This document shows, in pieces, positions 23,967 to 36,395 of a DNA stretch of 64,000 bases. The DNA comes from Sesamum alatum (lineage: Eukaryota; Streptophyta; Magnoliopsida; Lamiales; Pedaliaceae): contig JACGWO010000003.1 of the NCBI GenBank assembly GCA_034509735.1, positions 1-64,000 of the forward strand, read 5' to 3'. Each line of letters starts with the position of its first letter. Within the stretch, counting starts at the first letter, position 1. A program made the translations under genes and the position numbers. Below the pieces are notes generated by a model. That model saw only the letters and a list, made by a program, of their open reading frames with translations, did no database searches and was not told where the DNA came from.

Positions 23967-24047
23967 CGCCATCGTCTGTGACCGTAGTCTTCGCTTTCGT
24001 TTTGGTAGTTGGTACCCTTGCGCCATCGTATGTGACCGTAGTCTTCG
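23967..24047 (+). repeat. 27-bp direct repeat at viral/satellite junction (right)
   Basis: A 27-bp unit beginning CGCCATCGT and ending GTAGTCTTCG occurs at 23967-23993 and again at 24021-24047 with one mismatch, 54 bp apart. The second copy abuts satellite-like 'ATATGG' and then full R-orientation satellite. The left junction (16890-16980) has a shortened version of the same arrangement. Confidence 0.7.
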
Positions 24048-24489
24048 ATATGGAAAAGGTTGACCAAGCCCTCGATATGGCAAAGATAAAAAAGAATTAG
24101 TGACATAAAATTCTTTTAAAGGAGTTTGTCCGTTGCGCACAGGTACAAAGCTTGTCCATTGGCCAAAACGATTGTTCTAATGTAGTATAGTGCAATTTTA
24201 TTTTGAATAAGATGGAGTCCTAGTCGTATTATGGAAGAGTGGCTTTAATATTGATTATTAGAGTCGATACGAATATATTTATAGTCAGAAATGAGTCATC
24301 TATCAGTCAATGATAAGGACTGAAAACATAAGGTGTTTCCTACGATTGTGTTTAAGTATTAGCATGTATCCGGACGTACGATTGATTACGAAGGTTGACC
24401 AAGCGCTTGATATGGCAAAGATAAAAAAGAATTAGTGACTAAATTCTTTTAAAGGAGTTTGTCATTGCGCACAGGTACAAAGCTGTGTT
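24048..24489 (-). repeat. Short satellite block in R orientation beside the virus
   Basis: About one and a third monomers read in reverse: 'CCAAGCCCTCGATATGGC', 'GGAGTTTGTC', 'CGCACAGGTAC', then 'GAGTCATCTATCAGTC'. Two copies of the same variant monomer end (GAATTAGTGAC plus CGCACAGG) occur near 24095 and 24432. The inner one mirrors 16660-16889. The flanking large arrays are in F orientation, so this block is an inversion tied to the viral insertion. Confidence 0.88.
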
Positions 24490-24615
24490 CGAGAGAGGCG
24501 CATCTCAGAAAAACTCAGCCTTGTTACTATCTTTGTAATATTTACTTTCATAAGTATTGTAAGCTTTGTTTTCTTGTGATAGTAAAACCTCTCTTTATTT
24601 ATCTTTCCTGCTTCC
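24490..24615 (+). other. Isolated viral R-region fragment (start site to poly(A) site)
   Basis: These 126 bases align with 23803-23926: CGAGAGAGG, CTCAGCCTTGTTACTA, TTTGTAATATT, CATAAGTATTGTAAGC, the poly(A) signal (here reading AGTAAA) and CTGCTTCC. The start lies 25 bases after the TATA box of the full copy and the end lies 30 bases after its AATAAA. It has satellite on both sides: R orientation before it and F orientation after it. Confidence 0.85.
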
Positions 24616-24825
24616 TTAAATATATTCGTATTGACTCTAATAATCAATATTAAAGCCAGTCTTCGATTAATAATCAAATTAAAATTTTAATGCACTTTTA
24701 TCTTTTGCCATATCGAGGGCTTGGAGATACTTCATAATCAATCGTACGTCCAGATACATGCCTAATAGTCAACACAATCGTAGAAAACACCTTGTGTTAT
24801 TAGTCCTTATCATTGACTGATAGAT

Positions 24826-25036
24826 GACTAGTCAATCAATATTAAAGCCACTCTTCAATTATAAGACTAGCACTCCATGTTATTCAACATTAAAATGCAC
24901 TAGGACTACATGTAGAACATTCTTTTCGAGGGAATGGAGAACATTCATAATCAAATGTACGTCCGGATACTTGCCTAATATTCAACACAATCGTAGGAAA
25001 CACCTTGTACTTTCAGTCCTTATCATTGACTAATAT
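24826..25036 (+). repeat. Deletion-derived short satellite monomer (about 210 bp), copy 1
   Basis: Two internal deletions: the TATAAATATATTCG segment is lost ('GATGACTAGTCAATCAATAT'), and 'CTTTTCGAGGGAATGGAGAAC' joins two normally distant CGAG sites. Further copies with the first deletion start at 28001, 29549, 30515 and 33731. Confidence 0.8.
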
Positions 25037-27116
25037 ATGACTCATTTTTTGTTATAAATATATTCGTATTGACTCATAATCAATATTAAACCCACTCTTC
25101 GATTATAAGACTAGCATTTCCATCTTATTCAACATTAAAATGCACTAGGACTACATCTAAAACTCTCGTTTGAGCCATGGACTCATCTTTGTACCTTTTC
25201 GCAACAACAAACTCCTTTAAACAAGTTTAGGTACTAATGCACTTTAATCTTTGTCATATCGAGGGCTTGAAGAACCTTCATAATCAATCATACGTCCGGA
25301 TACATGCCTAATACTCAACACAATCGTAGGAAACACCTTGTGTCAGTCCTTATCATTGACTGATAGATGACTTATTTTTTGCTATATTTATATTCGTATT
25401 GACTCTAGCAATCAATATTAAAGCCACTCTTCGATTATAAGACAAGGACTCCATGTTATTCAACATTAAAATGCACTAGGACTACATGTAGAACTCTCTT
25501 TTGAGCCATGGACTCATCTTTGTACCTTTGTGCAACGACAAACTCCTTTAAAACAAGTTTTAGACACTAATGCACTTTTATCTTTGCCATATCGAGGGCT
25601 CGGAGAGACTTCATAATCAACCGTATGTCCAGATACATGCCTAATACTCAACACAATAGTAGGAAACACCTTGTGTTTTCAGTCCTTATCATTGACTGAT
25701 AGATGACTCATTTCTGGCTATAAATATATTTGTATTTGACTCTAATAATCAATATTTAAAGCCAGTGCTTCATTTTAAGAATAGGACTCCATGTTATGCA
25801 ACATTAAAATGCGCTAGGACTACATCTAGAATACTCTTTTGAGCCATGGATTCATCTTTGTACCTTTGCCCAAACGACGAACTCTTTTAAACAAGTTTAG
25901 ACACTAAAACCCTTTTATCATTGCCATACGGCACCGCTCGAGGGCTTGGAGAAGCTTCATAATCAAATCGTACGTCCGGATACATGCCTAATACTCAATA
26001 TAATCATAGGAAACAACTTGTGCTTTCAGTCCTTATCATTGACTGATATATGACCATTTTTTGCTATATTTATATTCGTATTGACACTAGCAATCAATAC
26101 TAAAGCCACTCTTCGATTATATGACAAGGACTCTATGTTATTCAACATTAAAATGCACTAGGACTACATATAGAACTCTCTTTTGAGCCATGGACTCATC
26201 TTTGTACCTTTGTGCAACGACAAACTCCTTTAAATATGTTTAGATAGTAATGCACTTTTATCTTTGCCATATCGAGGGCTTGGAGAACCTTCATAATCAA
26301 ACGTACGTCCGGATACATGCCTAATACTCAACACAAAAGTAGGAAACACCTTTTGCCTTTAGTCCATATCATTGACTGATAGATGAACTCGTTTCTGGCT
26401 ATATATTCGTATTGACTCTAATAATAAATATTAAAGTCACTCTTCGATTATAAGACTAGGACTCCATATTATTCAACATTAAAATGCACTTGGATTACAT
26501 CTAGAACTCTCTTTTGAGCCATGGACTCATCTTTGTACCTTTGCGCAATGAAAAACACCTTTAAACAAGTTTATACACTAATGCACTTTTATCTTTGCCA
26601 TATGGAGGGCTTGGAGAACCTTCATAATCAATCGTAGGTCTGGATACATGCCTAATATTCAACACAATCGTTGGAAACGGGTTGTGCTTTCAGTCCTTAT
26701 GATTGACTGACAGATTACTCAATTCTGGCCATAAATATATCCGTACTGACTCTAATATCAATATTAAACCCACTCTTCGATTATATGACTAGGACTCCAT
26801 CTTATTCAACATAAAAATGCTGTAGGACTAACATCTAGAACACTCTTTCGAGCCATGGACTCATCTTTGTACCTTTGCGCAACGACAAACTCCTTTAAAC
26901 AAGTTTAAACACTTATGCACTTTTATCTTTGCCATATTGAGAGCTGGAGAACCTTCATAATCAATCGTATGTCCGGATACATGCCTAATACTCAACACAA
27001 TAGTAGGAAACAACTAGTGCTTTCAGTCCTTATCATTGACTGATAGATGACTCATTTTTTTGCTGTAAATATATTCGTATTGACTCTAATAATCAAATAT
27101 TAAAGCCACTATTCGA

Positions 27117-28210
27117 TTATAAGACTAGAACTCCTTGTTATTTAACATTAAATGCACTAGGACTACATCTAGAACTCTCTTTTGAACCATGGACTCATCT
27201 TTGTACCTTTGCGCAACGACAAACTCCTTTAAACAAATTTAGACACTAATGCACTTTTATCTTTGCCATATCGAGGGCTTGGAGAACCTTCATAATCAAT
27301 CGTATGTCATCTTCTCATTGACTGAAAGATGACTCCTTTCTGGCTATAAATATATTCGTATTGACTCTAATAACCAATATTAAAGCCAGTCTTCAGTAAT
27401 ATGACTAGGACTCCATGTTATGCAACATTAAAATGCACTAGGACTACATCTAGAACACTCTTTTGAGCCATGGATTCATCTTTGTACCTTTGCGCAAACG
27501 ACAAGCTCTTTTAAACAAGTTTAGACACTAAAACACTTTTATCTTAGCCATATCGAGCGCTTGGAGAGCCTTCATAATCAATCGTTCGTCCGGATACATG
27601 CCAAATACTCAACACAATCGTAGGAAACACCTTGTGATTTCCGTCCTTATCATTGGCTGATAGATGACTCATTTCTGGCTATAAATATATTCGTATTGAG
27701 TCTAATAATCAATATTAACGCCACTCTTCGATTATATGACTAGGACTCCATCTTATTGAACATAAAAATGCACTAGGACTACATCTAGAACTCTCCTTTG
27801 AGCCATGGGTTCATCTTTCTACCTTTGCGCAACGACAAATTCCTTTAAACAAATTAACACAATAATGTACTTTTATCTTTTGCCATATCGAGGGCTTGGA
27901 GATACCTCATAATCAATCGTACGTCTGGATACATGCCTAATAGTCAACACAATCGTAGAAAACACCTTGTGTTATCAGTCCTTATCATTGACTGATAGAT
28001 GACTAGTCAATCAATATTAAAGCCACACTTCAATTATAAGACTAGCACCCCATGTTATTCAACATTAAAATGCACTAGGACTATATCTAGAACATTCTTT
28101 TCGAGGGAATGGAGAACATTCATAATCAAATGTACGTCCGGACACTTGCCTAGTACTCAACACAATCGTAGGAAACACCTTGTACTTTCAGTCCTTATCA
28201 TTGACTGATA
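27117..28210 (+). repeat. About 1-kb duplicated block of satellite, first copy
   Basis: It matches 29580-30720 almost base for base, including private variants 'ATTGAGT.TAATAATCAATATTAAC', 'GGTTCATCTTTCTACC' and 'AATTAACACAATAATGTAC'. The offset is 2465 bp at the left end and 2514 bp further on, because the first copy lacks about 50 bp near 27308. Confidence 0.8.
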
Positions 28211-29579
28211 TATGACTCATGTTTTGTTATAAATATATTCGTATTGACTCTAATAATCAATGTTAAAGCCACTCTTCGATTATATGACTAGGACTCCATC
28301 TTATTCAACATAAAAATGCACTAGGACTACATCTAGAACACACTTTTGAGCCATGGACTCATCTTTGTACCTTTGCGTAACGACAAACTCCTTCAAACAA
28401 ATTTAGACATTAGTGCAATTTTATCTTGGCCATATCGAGGGCTTGGAGAACCTTCATAATCAATCGTACGTTCGGATACATGCCTAATACTCAATATAAT
28501 CGTAGGAAATAACTTGTGCTTTCAGTACTTATCATTGACTGATAGATGACTCATTTTTTGCTGTAAATATATTCGTATTGACTCTAATAATCAATATTAA
28601 AGCTACTATTCGATTATAAGACTAGACTCCATGTTATTCAACATTAAATGCACTAGGACTACATCTAGAACTCTCTTTTGAACCATGGAATCATCTTTGT
28701 ACCTTTGCGCAACAACAAACTCATTTAAACAAGTTTAGACACTAATGCACTTTTATCTTTGCCATATCGAGGGCATGGAGAACCTTCCTAATATTTCGTA
28801 CCTCCGGATACATGCCTAATAGTCAACACATTGTAGGAAACACCTTGTGTTTTCAGTCCTTATCATTGACTGATAGATGACTCATTTCTGGCTATAAATA
28901 TATTCGTATTGACTCTAATAATCAATATTAAAGCCAGTCTTCAATTATAAGACTAGGACTCCATGTTATGCAACATTAAAATGCACTAGGACTACATCTA
29001 GAGCTCTATTTTGAGCCATGGATTCATCTTTGTACCTTTGCGCAAACGGCAAGCTCTTTTAAACAAGTTTAGACACTAAAACACTTTTATCTTTGCCATA
29101 TCGAGGGCACGGAGAGCCTTCATAATTAATCGTACAACCGGATACTTTCCAAATACTCAACACAATCGTAGGAAACGCCTCGTGATTTCAGTCCTTATCA
29201 TTGGCTGATAGATGACTCATTTCTGGCTATAAATATATTCGTATTAACTCTAATAATCAATATTAAAGCCACTCTTCGATTATATGACTAGGACTCCATC
29301 TTATTGAACATTAAAATGCACTAGGACTACATCTAGAACTCTCTTTTGAGCCATGGGTTCATCTTTGTACCTTTGCGCAACGACAAATTCCTTTAAACAA
29401 ATTAAAATAATAATGCACTTTAATGTTTTGCCATATCGAGGGCTTGGAGATACTTTATAATCAATCGTACGTCCGGATACATGCCTAATAGTCAACACAA
29501 TCGTAGAAAACACCTTGTGTTATCAGTCCTTATCATTGACTGACAGATGACTAGTCAATCAATATTAAAGCCACTATTC

Positions 29580-30720
29580 GATTATAAGACTAGAACTCCA
29601 TGTTATTTAACAATAAATGCGCTAGGACTACATCTAGAACTCTCTTTTGAACTATGGACTCATCTTTGTAGCTTTGCGCAACGACAAACTCCTTTAAACA
29701 AATTTAGACACTAATGCACTTTTATCTTTGCCATATCGAGGGCTTGGAGAACCTCCATAATCAATCGTATGTCTACATGCCTAATACTCAACACAATAGT
29801 AGGAAACACCTTGTGTTTTCAGTCCTTCTCATTGACTAAAAGATGACTCATTTCTGGCTATAAATATATTCGTATTGACTCTAATAATCAATATTAAAGC
29901 CAGTCTTCAATAATAAGACTAGGACTCCATGTTATGCAACATTAAAATGCACTAGGACTACATCTAGAACACTCTTTTGAGCCATGGATTCATCTTTGTA
30001 CCTTTGCGCAAACGACAAGCTCTTTTAAACAAGTTTAGACACTAAAACACTTTTATCTTAGCCATATCGAGCGCTTGGAGAGCCTTCATAATCAATCGTA
30101 CGTCCGGATACATGCCAAATACTCAACACAATCGTAGGAAACACCTTGTGATTTCCGTCCTTATCATTGGCTGATAGATGACTCATTTCTGGCTATAAAT
30201 ATATTCGTATTGAGTTTAATAATCAATATTAACACCACTCTTCGATTATATGACTAGGACTCCATCTTATTGAACATAAAAATGCACTAGGACTACATCT
30301 AGAACTCTCCTTTGAGCCATGGGTTCATCTTTCTACCTTTGCGCAACGACAAATTCCTTTAAACAAATTAACACAATAATGTACTTTTATCTTTTGCCAT
30401 ATCGAGGGCTTGGAGATACCTCATAATCAATCGTACGTCTGGATACATGCCTAATAGTCAACACAATCGTAGAAAACACCTTGTGTTATCAGTCCTTATC
30501 ATTGACTGACAGATGACTAGTCAATCAATATTAAAGCCACTCTTCAATTATAAGACTAGCACTCCATGTTATTCAACATTAAAATGCACTAGGACTACAT
30601 AGAACATTCTTTTTGAGTGAATGGAGAACATTCACACTCAAATGTACATCCGGATACTTGCCTAATATTCAACATAATCGTAGGAAACACCTTGTGCTTT
30701 CAGTCCTTATCATTGACTGA
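29580..30720 (+). repeat. About 1-kb duplicated block of satellite, second copy
   Basis: Partner of 27117-28210, with the same private variants in the same order. It contains a short deletion monomer starting at 30515, matching that at 28001. Confidence 0.8.
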
Positions 30721-33700
30721 TAGATGACTCATTTTTGGTTATAAATATATTCGTATTGACTCTAATAATCAATGTTAAAACCACTCTTCGATTATATGAC
30801 TAGGAATCTCCATCTTATTCAACATAAAAATGCACTAGCACTACATCTAGAACACTCTTTTGAGCCATGGACTCATCTTTGTACCTTTGCGTAACGACAA
30901 ACTCCTTTAAACAAATTTAGACTTTAATGCAGTTTTACCTTTGCCATATCGAGGGGCTTGGAGAACCTTCATAATCAATCGTAGGTCCGGATACATCCCT
31001 AATACTCAATATAATCGTAGGAAACGACTTATGCTTTCAGTCCTATCATTGACCGATAGATGAGTCATTTTTTGCTGTAAATATATTCGTATTGACTCTA
31101 ATAATCAATATTAAAGCCACTATTAGATTATAAGACTAGAACTCCATGTTATTCAACGTTAAATGCACTAGGACTACATCTAGAACTCTCTTTTGAACCA
31201 TGGACGCATTTTTGTACCTTTGAACAACGACAATCTCCTTTAAACAAGTTTAGACACTAATGCACTTTTATCTCTGACATATCGAGGGCTTGGAGAACCT
31301 TCATAATCAATCGTACGTCCGGATACATGCCTTATACTCAACACAATAGTAGGAAACACCTTGTGTTTTCAGTCCTTATCATTGACTGATAGATGACTCA
31401 TTTCTGGCTATAAATATATTCGTATTGCCTCTAATAATCAATATTAAAGCCAGTCTTCAATTATAAGACGAGGACTCCATGTTATGCAACATAAAAATGC
31501 ACTAGGACTACATCTAGAACACTCTTTTGAGCCATGGATTCATCTTTGTACCTTTGCCCAAACGACAAACTCTTTTAAACAAGTTTAGACACTAAAACAC
31601 TTTTATCTTTGCCATATCGAGGGCTGGAGAAGCTTCATAATCAATCGTATGTCCGGATACATGCCTAATACTCAATATAATCTTAGGAAACAACTTGTGC
31701 TTTCAGTCCTTATCATTGACTGATAGATGACTCATTTTTTGCTATATTTATATTCGTATTGACTCTAGCAATCAATATTGAAGCCACTCTTCGATTATAA
31801 GACAAGGACTCCATGTTATTCAACATTAAAATGCACTAGGACTATATGTAGAACTCTCTTTTGAGCCATGGACTCATCTTTGTACATTTCTGCAACGACA
31901 AACTCCTTTAAACATGTTTTAGACACTAATGCACTTTTATCTTGCCATATCGAGGGCTTGGAGAACCTTCATAATCAACCGTACGTCCGGATACATGCCT
32001 AATACTCAACACAATAGCAGTAAACACCTTTTGCTTTTAGTCCATATCATTGACTGATAGATAACTCATTTCTGGCAATAAATATATATGTATTGACTCT
32101 AATAATAAATATTAAAGCCACACTTTGATTATAAGACTAGTACTCCATGTTATTCAACATTAAAATGCACTAGGACTACATGTAGAACACTCTTTGGAGC
32201 CACGGACTCATCTTTGTACCTTTGCGCAATGAAAAACTCCTTTAATCAATTTTAGACACTAATGCACTTTATCTTTGCCATATCGAGGGCTTGGACAAGC
32301 TTCATAATCAATCGTACGTCCAGATACATGCGTAATACTCAACACAATCGTAGGAAACACTTTGTGTTTTCAGTCCTTATCATTGACAGATAGATGACAC
32401 ATTTCTGGCTATAAATATATTCATATTTACTCCAATATTCAATATTAAAGCCACTCTTCGATTATAAGACTAGGACTCCATGTTATTTCAACATTAAAAT
32501 GCACTAGGACTACATGTAGAATTCTCTTTTGAGCCATGGACTCATCTTTGTACCTTTGTGCAACGACAAATTCCTTTAAACAAGTTTAGACACTAATGCA
32601 CTTTTATCTTTGTCATATCGAGGGCTTGGAGAGCCTTCATAATCAATCTTACGTCCGGATACATGCCTAATACTCAACACAATCGTTGGAATCAGGTTGT
32701 GCTTTCAGTCCTTATGATTGACTGATAGATTACTCATTTCTGGCCATAAATATATTCGTACTGACTCTAATATCAATATTAATCCCACTCTTCGATTATA
32801 TGACTAGGACTCCATCTTATTCAACATAAAAACGCACTTGGACTACATCTAGAACACTCTTTCGAGCCATGGACTCATCTTTGTACCTTTGCGCAACGAC
32901 AAACTCCTTTAAACAAGTTTAGACACTAATGCACTTTTATCTATGCCATATTGAGGGCTTGTCGAACCTTCATAATCAATCGTACATCCGGATACATGCC
33001 TAATACTCAACACAATAGTAGGAAAACAACTTATGCTTTCAGTCCTTATCATTGACTCATAGATGACTCATTTTTTTGCTGTAAATATATTCGTATTGAC
33101 ACTAATAATCAATATTAAAGCCACTATTCGATTATAAGACTAGAACTCCATGTTATTCAACATTAAATGCACTAGGACTACATCTAGAACTCTCTTTTGA
33201 ACCATGGATTCATCTTTGTACTTTGCGCAACGAGAAACTCCTTTAAACAAGTTTAGACACTAATGCACTTTTATCTTTGCCATATCGAGGGCTTTGAGAA
33301 CCTTCATAATCAATCGTATGTCGGATACATGCCTAATACTCAACACAATAGTAGGAAGCACCTTGTGTTTTCAATCCTTATTATTGGCTGATAGATGACT
33401 CATTTCTGGTTATTAATATACTCGTATTGACTCTAATAATCAATATTAAAGCCACTCTTCGATTATATGACTTGGACTCCATCTTATTGAACATAAAAAT
33501 GCACTAGGACTACATCTAGAACTCTCTTTTCAGCCATGGGTTCATCTTTGTACCGTTGCGCAACGACAAATTTCTTTAAGCAAATTAAGACATAATGCAC
33601 TTTTATCTTTCGCCATATCGAGGGCTTCGAGTTACTTCATAATCAATCGTACGTCCGGATACATGCCTAATAGTCAACACAATCATAGAAAACACCATGT

Positions 33701-33730
33701 GTTATCAGTCCTTAACATTGACTGATAGAT

Positions 33731-33950
33731 GACTAGTCAATCAATATTAAAGCCATTCTTGAATTGTAAGACTAGCACTCCATGTTATTCAACATTAAAA
33801 TGCACTAGGACTACATCTAGAACATTCTTTTCGAGGGAATGGAGAACATTCATAAACAAATGTACGTCTGGAGACTTGCCGAATACTCAACACAATGATA
33901 GGAAACACCTTGTGCTTTCAGTCCCTATAATTGAATGGTGGATGACTCAT
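33731..33950 (+). repeat. Deletion-derived short satellite monomer, most distal copy
   Basis: It has the same two deletions as at 24826 ('GATGACTAGTCAATC' and 'TTTTCGAGGGAATGGAG'), with extra point changes. It lies 3216 bp after the copy at 30515. Confidence 0.75.
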
Positions 33951-35689
33951 TTTTTGTTATAAATATATTCGTATTGACTCTAACAATCAATGTTAAAGCC
34001 ACTCTTCGATTATAAGACAAGGACTCCATGTTATTCAACATTAAAATGCACCAGGACTACATGTAGAACTCTCTTTTGAGCCATGGACTCATCTTTGTAC
34101 CTTTGTGCAACGACAAACTCCTTTAAACATGTTTAGACACTAATGCACTTTTATCGTTGCCATACCGAAGGCTTGGAGGACCTTCATAATCAATCGTACG
34201 TCTGGATACATGCCTAATACTCAACACAATAGTAGGAAACACCTTTTGCTTTTAGTCCATATCATTGACTGATAGATGACTCATTTCTGGCTATAAATAT
34301 ATTCGTATTGACTCTAATAATCAATATTAAAGCCAATCTTCAATTATAAGACTAGGACTCCATGTTATTCAACATTAAAATACACTATGACTATATCTAG
34401 AAAACTCTTTTGAGCCATGGATTCATCTTTGTACCTTTGCGCAAACGGCAAACTCTTTGGAGCTATTAACTCATCTTTGTGCCTTTCCGCAACGCAAAAC
34501 TCCTTTAAACAAGTTTAGACACTAGTACACTTTTATCTTTGCCATATCGAGAGCTTGGAGAACCTTCATAATCAATCGTACGTCTGGATACATGCCTAAT
34601 ACTCAACACAATCGTAGGAAACACCTTGTGTTTTCAGTCCTTATCATTGACTGATAGATGACTCATTTCTGGCTATAAATATATTCGTATTGACTGTAAT
34701 AATCAATATTAAAGCCACTCTTCGATTATATGACTAGGAATCCATTATTGAACATAAAAATGCACTAGGGCTACATCTAGAACTCTCTTTTGAGCCATGG
34801 GCCCATCTTCGTACCTTTGTGCAACGACAAATTCCTTTAAACAAATTTAAACACTAATGCACTTTTATGTTTTGCCATATCGAGGGCTTGGAGATACTTC
34901 ATAATCAATCGTACGTCCGGATACATGCCTAATACTCAACACTATCGTAGAAAACACCTTGTGTTATCAGTCCTTATCATTGACTGATAGATGACTCATT
35001 TTTTTCTACAAATATATTCGTATTGACTCTAGTGATCAATAGTAAAGCCATTCTTTGATTATAAGACTAGCACTCCATGTTATTCAACATTAAAATGCAC
35101 TTGGACTACATCTAGAACATTCTTTTGAGATATGGACTCATCTTTGTACCTTTGCGCAACGACAAACTCATTTAAACAAGTTTAAACACTAAAACACTTT
35201 TATCTTTTCCATATCGAGGGCTTGGAGAACATTCATAATCAAATGTACATCCAGATACATGCCTAATACACAACACAATCGCAGGAAACACCTTGTGCTT
35301 TCAGTCCTTATCATTGACTGATATATGACTCATGTTTTGCTATAAATATATTCGTATTAACTCTAATAATCAATATTAAAGCCACTCTTCGATTATATGA
35401 CTAGGACTCCGTCCATTCAACATAAAAATTCACTAGGACTACATCTAGAACACTCTTTTGAGCCATGCACTCATCTTTGTACCTTCGCACGGACGACAAA
35501 CTCCTTTAAACAAATTTAGACACTTATTCACTTTTATATTTGACATATTGAAGCCTTGGGCAACCTTCGTAATCAATCGTACGTCCGGATACATGCCTAA
35601 TACTCAACACAATCGTAGGAAACACCTTGTGTTTTCAGTTCTTATCATTGACTGATAGATGACTCATTTCTGGCTATAAATATATTTGT

Positions 35690-36395
35690 ATATGATTCTA
35701 ATAATCGATATTAAAGCCACGCTTCGATTATAAGACTAAGACTCTATGTTATTCTAAATTAGAATGCACTAGGACTACATCTACAACTCTCTTTTAAGCC
35801 ATGGGCTCATCTTTGTACCTTTGCGCAACGACAAACTCCTTTAAACAAGTTTAGACACTAATACACTTTTATCTTTGCCATATCGAGGGCTTGGAGAGCC
35901 TTCATAATCAATCGTACGTCCGGATACATGCCTAATACTCAATACAATCATTGGAAACACGTTGTGCTTTTAGTCCTTATGATGGACTGTTAGATGAGTC
36001 ATTTCTGGCTATAAATATATTCGTATTGATTCTAATAATCGATATTAAAGCCACTCTTCGATTATAAGACTAAGACTCTATGTTATTCAACATTAAAATG
36101 CACTAGGACTACATCTAGAACTCTCTTTTAAGCCATGGGCTCATCTTTGTACCTTTGCGCAACGACAAACTCCTTTCAACAAGTTTAGACACTAATGCAC
36201 TTTTATCGTTGCCATATCGAGGGTTTGGAGAGCCTTCATAATCAATCGTACGTCCGGATACATGCCTAATACTCAATACAATCGTTGGAAACACGTTGTG
36301 CTTTCAGTCCTTATGATGGACTGATAGATGAGTCATTTCTGGCTATAAATATATTCGTATTGATTCTAATAATCGATATTAAAGCCAGTCTTCGA
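35690..36395 (+). repeat. Locally amplified monomer pair with GATTCTAATAATCGATATT variant
   Basis: The variant occurs at 35693, 36028 and 36362 (spacings 335 and 334 bp), and again at 37139. The first two of these monomers also share 'AAGACTAAGACTCTATG', and both are followed by 'ACACGTTGTGCTTT'. This is recent local duplication in an otherwise heterogeneous array. Confidence 0.7.

Larger units (their letters stand above)
16890..24047 (-). mobile_element. Endogenous pararetrovirus (Caulimoviridae), rearranged and decayed
   Basis: Read on the minus strand from 22822 down to 16890, the order is: an unassigned N-terminal region, coat protein, CCHC zinc knuckle, aspartic protease, reverse transcriptase, RNase H, a C-terminal ORF, then promoter, poly(A) signal and leader. 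This order and the absence of an integrase are typical of Caulimoviridae. The movement-protein region, expected upstream of the coat protein, is missing. The 3' region is repeated in opposite orientation on the right. All frames are broken. The genus is not assigned; Petuvirus, Florendovirus, Solendovirus and Cavemovirus relatives should be compared. There is no target-site duplication that I can see. Confidence 0.9.
22822..24300 (-). repeat. Right arm of large inverted repeat
   Basis: This is the mirror of 16660-18113. The inner junction is at about 22822, where viral body sequence on the minus strand meets plus-strand viral 3' sequence through a short TGGGG/TGGG overlap. The arm retains some features the left arm has lost: the TATA box and a lysine codon where the left arm has a stop at 17772. 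It also has its own frameshifts, for example an extra A near 22940 and near 23080. Confidence 0.88.

Noticed and set aside
16890..24047. LTR retrotransposon instead of a pararetrovirus, since the 3' region is present twice.
   Set aside because: The two copies are inverted rather than direct, there is no integrase, and the coat protein/CCHC/protease/RT/RNase H/C-terminal ORF order with a 35S-type promoter fits Caulimoviridae.
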